A DNA stretch of 41,685 bases from assembly GCA_022508845.1 (NCBI GenBank), contig JAFLUL010000009.1, positions 1-41,685 of the forward strand, written 5' to 3'. This DNA comes from Oscillospiraceae bacterium (GTDB lineage: Bacteria > Bacillota > Clostridia > Oscillospirales > Acutalibacteraceae). This document shows positions 37,640 to 41,685 of this stretch, piece after piece (within the stretch, counting starts at the first letter, position 1; each line of letters begins with the position of its first letter). The translations under genes were made by a program, and so were the position numbers. The notes beneath the pieces are model-generated. The model saw only the letters and a list, made by a program, of their open reading frames with translations, was not told the DNA's origin and made no database searches.

Positions 37640-38932
37640 TTATTGCCTTTCATCTATCAGCGCTTCAACGGAATCAACGCCGAAAGTCAGAATTCCGAAA
37701 GCGTTTTTCATACTCTCTCTTTCAGCATAGGAATCATCTATAAAAACAGCCTTTTTTGAGGGCATAATGTGATCCGTCTTTTTTTCGCTTCTGGGAATAC
37801 AGATAATATCGTCAAAAAGCTCCGGGAAAATTCTGAAAACCTTCATATCTTCCCTCACGTCCGTTTCGTGACGCGTTAAAAGAACAACCCTTATCTTTCT
37901 TTCAACACACTGATAAATAAATCTGAGTACGCTGAAATTGACTTTCCCTTTAACGATAAGAGTGTCGTCATAATCTATATACGCTTCATCATAGTCAATG
38001 TCAAGTGAAAAAACATTATACAGAGCCCTGTCAACGCTTGCCGAAGGCAGAATTTCGGGAATCTGAACGTCATAGCCCAGAGCGTCAAACACCGTGAGCA
38101 GGGCAAGATTTACCCCCGCAGCTCTCTCAAGACACATGGTTCCTGCAACTCTGGTTGCGCATTCCAGAAGCCTGTATTCTCCCGCGGAATTTTTTTTAAG
38201 TTGGAAAAACCAGACTCCGCGAAGCTCCATTTTGCCGTTTATAACTTCGGCTATCTCCCTTATTCTTTTATCGGGCGGCATAAGGGAGGAATTAACGCTT
38301 ATGCCGTTTTTAATTCTGTTCCGGTTGCGGCAGGAGGCAAAACGAAGCTTGCCGTTTCGGTCGGTGAAACAGTCTATGGTGTATTCCTCTCCGGGAAGAT
38401 ATTCGCATATGACCTGCGGATCGCTTCTCTGCGAAAGCTCATAAACCAGCTCTTCTTTGCTTTTTATTATCATAAAACCCTGCGCGCCCTGTCCCTCGGC
38501 GGGCTTTATTATAACAGGATAGCCCGGAACATCCTCGGGAGAGGAATAAACACCGGGTAAAAAAGAGCAGCCCTCAAGCCTTTTATAGGTTTTATCCTTG
38601 CTCCTGCAGATCTGAACCGCTTCGTCGGGACTTGTCAGCAGCTCGGCGTGAAGGGAATCCCTTATTCGGCTGAGAGCGGAAATAACGCTGTCAAGAGCGG
38701 GAAAAATAAAATTTATTTTATATTTGTCGATAACACTGTTAATGGCGTCCAAAAAGGCAGGATCGGAAATATAGGGGATGCCGCCTATATAATTTTCATA
38801 TACGCTTTTTCCGTGGTCGGAAACGCTCGAAGCTCCGAAAAGCGTTATAAACCGAATATCCTTCAGCGCTCTGTGCAGCTCAAGTCCGATCTCCGAACCG
38901 CAGGGAAACACCATAATATTGAGTTGTTCCAT
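37640..38932 (-). CDS. ATP-grasp domain fused to C-terminal HAD-like domain
   Basis: ATP-grasp PVIIKPAEGQGAQGF...VICEYLPGEEYTIDCF...LLECATRVAG; HAD AYIDYDDTLIVKG...VVLLTRHE...AVFIDDSYAER. Confidence 0.88.
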   Translation of the reverse strand: MEQLNIMVFPCGSEIGLELHRALKDIRFITLFGASSVSDHGKSVYENYIGGIPYISDPAFLDAINSVIDKYKINFIFPALDSVISALSRIRDSLHAELLTSPDEAVQICRSKDKTYKRLEGCSFLPGVYSSPEDVPGYPVIIKPAEGQGAQGFMIIKSKEELVYELSQRSDPQVICEYLPGEEYTIDCFTDRNGKLRFASCRNRNRIKNGISVNSSLMPPDKRIREIAEVINGKMELRGVWFFQLKKNSAGEYRLLECATRVAGTMCLERAAGVNLALLTVFDALGYDVQIPEILPSASVDRALYNVFSLDIDYDEAYIDYDDTLIVKGKVNFSVLRFIYQCVERKIRVVLLTRHETDVREDMKVFRIFPELFDDIICIPRSEKKTDHIMPSKKAVFIDDSYAERESMKNAFGILTFGVDSVEALIDERQ

Positions 38933-38959
38933 AAGCTTTTTCCTCCAATTGAGGCAAGG

Positions 38960-41425
38960 TCAATTAATTCCCAAGCGCTGCTTGAGCTCTTTAACTATCC
39001 TCTCGGAATTATCAGGGCCGTTAACGGCGGAATCAAAGAAATAAGCGCACTTTTCGCGGCGTTTTTCGGCATCCTTTGAAGGCTCGGCAATATAAGAAGC
39101 AACCTCGTTCAGAGTTTCTTCCCAGCTTGCCGTCATAGGTCCGGGGATAACGCTCGGGAAATCAAGGTTGAAGCCCGCTTCGTTTTCGCAGAACCATTCA
39201 TAATCGGGGCAGTGGAATATAACGGGACGGTCAAGCATTGCAAAATCAAGCGCAATGCTCGAATAATCGGAAATAACAACCGAGAAGGTGCCGAGGTCTG
39301 TATACACGTCCTTCTCATCGTGAAGGAAGATGCGGTCATGGTCCTTCAATTTGCGCTTTATAAGATTTGAATAGTTGCGCCAGGTGTGGGGATGAAGGCG
39401 AAGGTAAAATTCAGCGTTTAATTCTTCCATACGCGCCTGGATCACATCAAGCTCATCGAGAACTCCGTCCACCAGATCCCGTTCAAATTTATAATTGAAA
39501 CGGTAGGTTGGCGCAAACATAATTTTATAGGGGTCAGTTTGAATTTCGCTCTCATAAAGAGGAAGATTGCGCGGATGCCCTGCCATAAAGCAGTTTTCGT
39601 GCGGAATTTTCCAAACGTCAGCAATCATATCAAGTCGTTCCTGCCCCGGACAAACGAAGAGGAAATACTTTTCAAACTTTTCTCTGAACGGAGCAAGAAA
39701 ACGGTATTTTATTTTCTTTTTGAACCTTGCAAACAGGCCGTCTCCGGGCAAAACGAGAATATCGTCGCAATACTGAACGCCTCTCTCGGTTGTGTTTTTA
39801 ACACCGCTCGCATCTCCCATAGACTTAAATCCAACTCCGTGCCAAAGCTGAACGACCTTTATTTTATCGTTAAAACCGAACTGAGGATTAAAATCGGTCA
39901 TAGCGAAATGGTCAACAACGGCAACGCTTGCCTTGCTTAATAAATCCTTTCCCTCGGGACTTCCCATAAGATATGCGGGTTTTCCTTCCGTTTGCAAGGC
40001 GCCGAGAACCGTATTATTTGTTGTAAGCCACACGGCGCGGATTTCGGGGTGATTCTCAAGAATATATTCATATAAATATTTTGTGTTGTCCATATACGAG
40101 TTATGACGAAAGCCAGAAAATACCCATAGGTCATTTTCTTTTTCAACCTTCGTATAATTCCAGTAAGCTCTGTAAGAGCGAAGGAGCGATACGGATTTAT
40201 TTATATATTTCTTTAGCTTTGCGATAACCTTTGAAAGCCTTGAATAGAGCTTTAACCCCGGCAAAGCAAACTTTGAGGCTCTTTTTGTTTTATAAAGATG
40301 ATAAAGAGCATCGCCGGGAAGTTTTTTCTGAAGAACACTATATATATTAAAAGCGCCGATATAGGTATGCAGAGCCTCAAACAGTTCATTCGGATACTCC
40401 TCGGCAAGCCTTACTATAAGGCTTTCATCCTGAAGAGACTTCGCTGTATTGAGATAGTTTGTTATCTCCTTGGTGGTTCTCCAGCGGAACAGCTTGAAGG
40501 CATAGTTATCAAAATGAACACGGAAATATTCCCTGAGTCCCGCAAGAAGGCGAACATAATCAAGACGAGTATTGATGAAATGCTCGTTTGTGCTGCTGTT
40601 CATAAAAACTCCCACATCGCTTCTGCGATAAACGGAGGTAACATCCGGAAGATAAACGGCCTTTCCGAGTCCCATCTGCATAATGGTCATAGGCGTGTCA
40701 CCTATCATACCCTGAAAATACCAGTCGGGTATCTCTATGTCGTAATCCCAGCGGTAAAATGCGGAGGAGGTGTGATTCGGGAAAGTTATAATAAAATCGG
40801 TTATCCTATAAAAAGGCTTGGATCTGAATCCGGGCGTACACTCGGGAATTATCATATCGCCGTTGGCTTCGTGTTTATACCAATTATTGAGGTGCCAGTC
40901 CGCAGGAGCATCAATTTTTGTGCGGGTGTAGCACATACGAACATCCTCGTGTTCCTGCATATAGTCAAACTGCTTTTGAAGCTTATATTCGTCTATCCAG
41001 TAGTCATCACCCTCGCAAAAGGCAATATAGGGGCTGTTTGCGCGCATACACAGATCAACAAGATTGGTCTGCGCTCCCATATTCTGCTCCCTTATAAACG
41101 GAACGATAATATCGGGATATTTTTCGGCATATTCTCTGACGATATCGGCAGTATCGTCGGGGCCGCAGTCCTCTCCGACAAATACCTTAAACTTAAAATT
41201 GGTTTTCTGCATTACAAAAGAATCCAGCGCCTGACGGATATAATCGTGATGATTATAAGTTATGCAGCATACTGTCACTGCGCAGTCATCAGAGTTTTCT
41301 TCATATCTGCGTGCAGTTTCAGGTCCCATAATCAAATCATCCCTGCTGCTGTCGGTAACGTATTCACCCGTTCCGTCAACAAAAAGACGGGCGTATTTGA
41401 ATCTTTCCTTTGAAATATGCTCCAT
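38960..41425 (-). CDS. Bifunctional GT2 glycosyltransferase / CDP-glycerol glycerophosphotransferase (TagB/TagF-like)
   Basis: N-terminal GT2 CCITYNHHDYIRQALDSFVMQ...EGDDYW; C-terminal VVQLWHGVGFKSMG, MFAPTYRFNYKFE, VVISDYSSIALDFAMLDRPVIFHCPDYE. Confidence 0.95.
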   Translation of the reverse strand: MEHISKERFKYARLFVDGTGEYVTDSSRDDLIMGPETARRYEENSDDCAVTVCCITYNHHDYIRQALDSFVMQKTNFKFKVFVGEDCGPDDTADIVREYAEKYPDIIVPFIREQNMGAQTNLVDLCMRANSPYIAFCEGDDYWIDEYKLQKQFDYMQEHEDVRMCYTRTKIDAPADWHLNNWYKHEANGDMIIPECTPGFRSKPFYRITDFIITFPNHTSSAFYRWDYDIEIPDWYFQGMIGDTPMTIMQMGLGKAVYLPDVTSVYRRSDVGVFMNSSTNEHFINTRLDYVRLLAGLREYFRVHFDNYAFKLFRWRTTKEITNYLNTAKSLQDESLIVRLAEEYPNELFEALHTYIGAFNIYSVLQKKLPGDALYHLYKTKRASKFALPGLKLYSRLSKVIAKLKKYINKSVSLLRSYRAYWNYTKVEKENDLWVFSGFRHNSYMDNTKYLYEYILENHPEIRAVWLTTNNTVLGALQTEGKPAYLMGSPEGKDLLSKASVAVVDHFAMTDFNPQFGFNDKIKVVQLWHGVGFKSMGDASGVKNTTERGVQYCDDILVLPGDGLFARFKKKIKYRFLAPFREKFEKYFLFVCPGQERLDMIADVWKIPHENCFMAGHPRNLPLYESEIQTDPYKIMFAPTYRFNYKFERDLVDGVLDELDVIQARMEELNAEFYLRLHPHTWRNYSNLIKRKLKDHDRIFLHDEKDVYTDLGTFSVVISDYSSIALDFAMLDRPVIFHCPDYEWFCENEAGFNLDFPSVIPGPMTASWEETLNEVASYIAEPSKDAEKRREKCAYFFDSAVNGPDNSERIVKELKQRLGIN

Positions 41426-41450
41426 AAATTATACCCCCAAAAGCCTATGA

Positions 41451-41468
41451 TGATAGTTTGCGCTATCA
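41451..41468 (-). promoter_or_regulatory. Operator-like dyad TGATAG-N6-CTATCA at the operon 5' end
   Basis: Perfect 6-bp arms located at the predicted start of transcription. Confidence 0.5.
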
Positions 41469-41479
41469 GTCAATTAAAC

Positions 41480-41508
41480 ATTCTAGCATATATTGGAAAA
41501 AAAAACAA
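41480..41508 (-). promoter_or_regulatory. Sigma-A-type promoter of the surface-polymer operon
   Basis: Minus strand TTGTTT, 17-bp spacer, TAGAAT with TGC extended -10. Confidence 0.7.
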
Positions 41509-41562
41509 CATTATTTTAAAAATTCGTGAATTACGGAAGTTTTGCAAACAAATTGTCTTTTA

Positions 41563-41659
41563 CCGGATTTCAGCATAAAGCGGCAAAAAGCGGTTTCGCA
41601 GCATTCTGCGGCGAGTCTCTTCCGATTACGCCATCGCCGCCCTATATGCCAAAATCCGG
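41563..41659. repeat. ~97-bp intergenic foldback element
   Basis: CCGGATTT-CA-GCATA (41563-41577) pairs with TATGC-CA-AAATCCGG (41645-41659); inner GCGGCGA/TCGCCGC (41608-41614/41634-41640). Confidence 0.6.
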
Positions 41660-41685
41660 CGGGCGTTAAAATCTTTTTATTTAAT

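Noticed and set aside
40298-41413. 371-aa plus-strand ORF opposite the GT2-TagF gene
   Set aside because: Antisense to a clearly conserved coding region; composition mirrors the minus-strand codons.
1-41685. tRNA, rRNA, transposase, integrase, phage or toxin-antitoxin genes
   Set aside because: Looked for in the translations and gaps; none could be supported by sequence.

Overview
Low-to-mid GC chromosomal window that looks like a Clostridia/Oscillospiraceae-type Firmicute (judged from gene content and protein character only; no database search was run). From left to right it holds: (1) a canonical S10 ribosomal-protein operon on the minus strand (rplX partial to rpsJ), with a strong sigma-A-like promoter and a ~315-nt leader that folds by eye into a three-way junction followed by a U-run; (2) a lipoprotein, a small hydrophobic ORF and an AI-2E-family permease; (3) a plus-strand rpmH-rnpA-yidD-yidC-jag cluster not flanked by dnaA or mnmE/mnmG; (4) a 58-aa Cys-rich ORF missing from the supplied track, then a COG2509-like FAD oxidoreductase; (5) an ECF sigma factor and a membrane-anchored putative anti-sigma; (6) pgk-tpiA-gpmI; (7) a cyclase-family protein, an ABC-2 transporter, an alpha/beta hydrolase and a 2282-aa cyclic beta-1,2-glucan synthase-like protein with a putative G-quadruplex just after its stop codon; (8) an ~11.4-kb minus-strand teichoic-acid-like surface-polymer operon with its own promoter, operator-like dyad and terminator. 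That operon includes an ATP-grasp/HAD fusion, rfbA/rfbB without rfbC/rfbD, a DegT aminotransferase, an IspD/TarI-like cytidylyltransferase and a GT2-TagF fusion. No rRNA, tRNA, CRISPR array, transposase or phage genes were recognised. The best candidates for undescribed biology are the S10 leader RNA and the surface-polymer operon.
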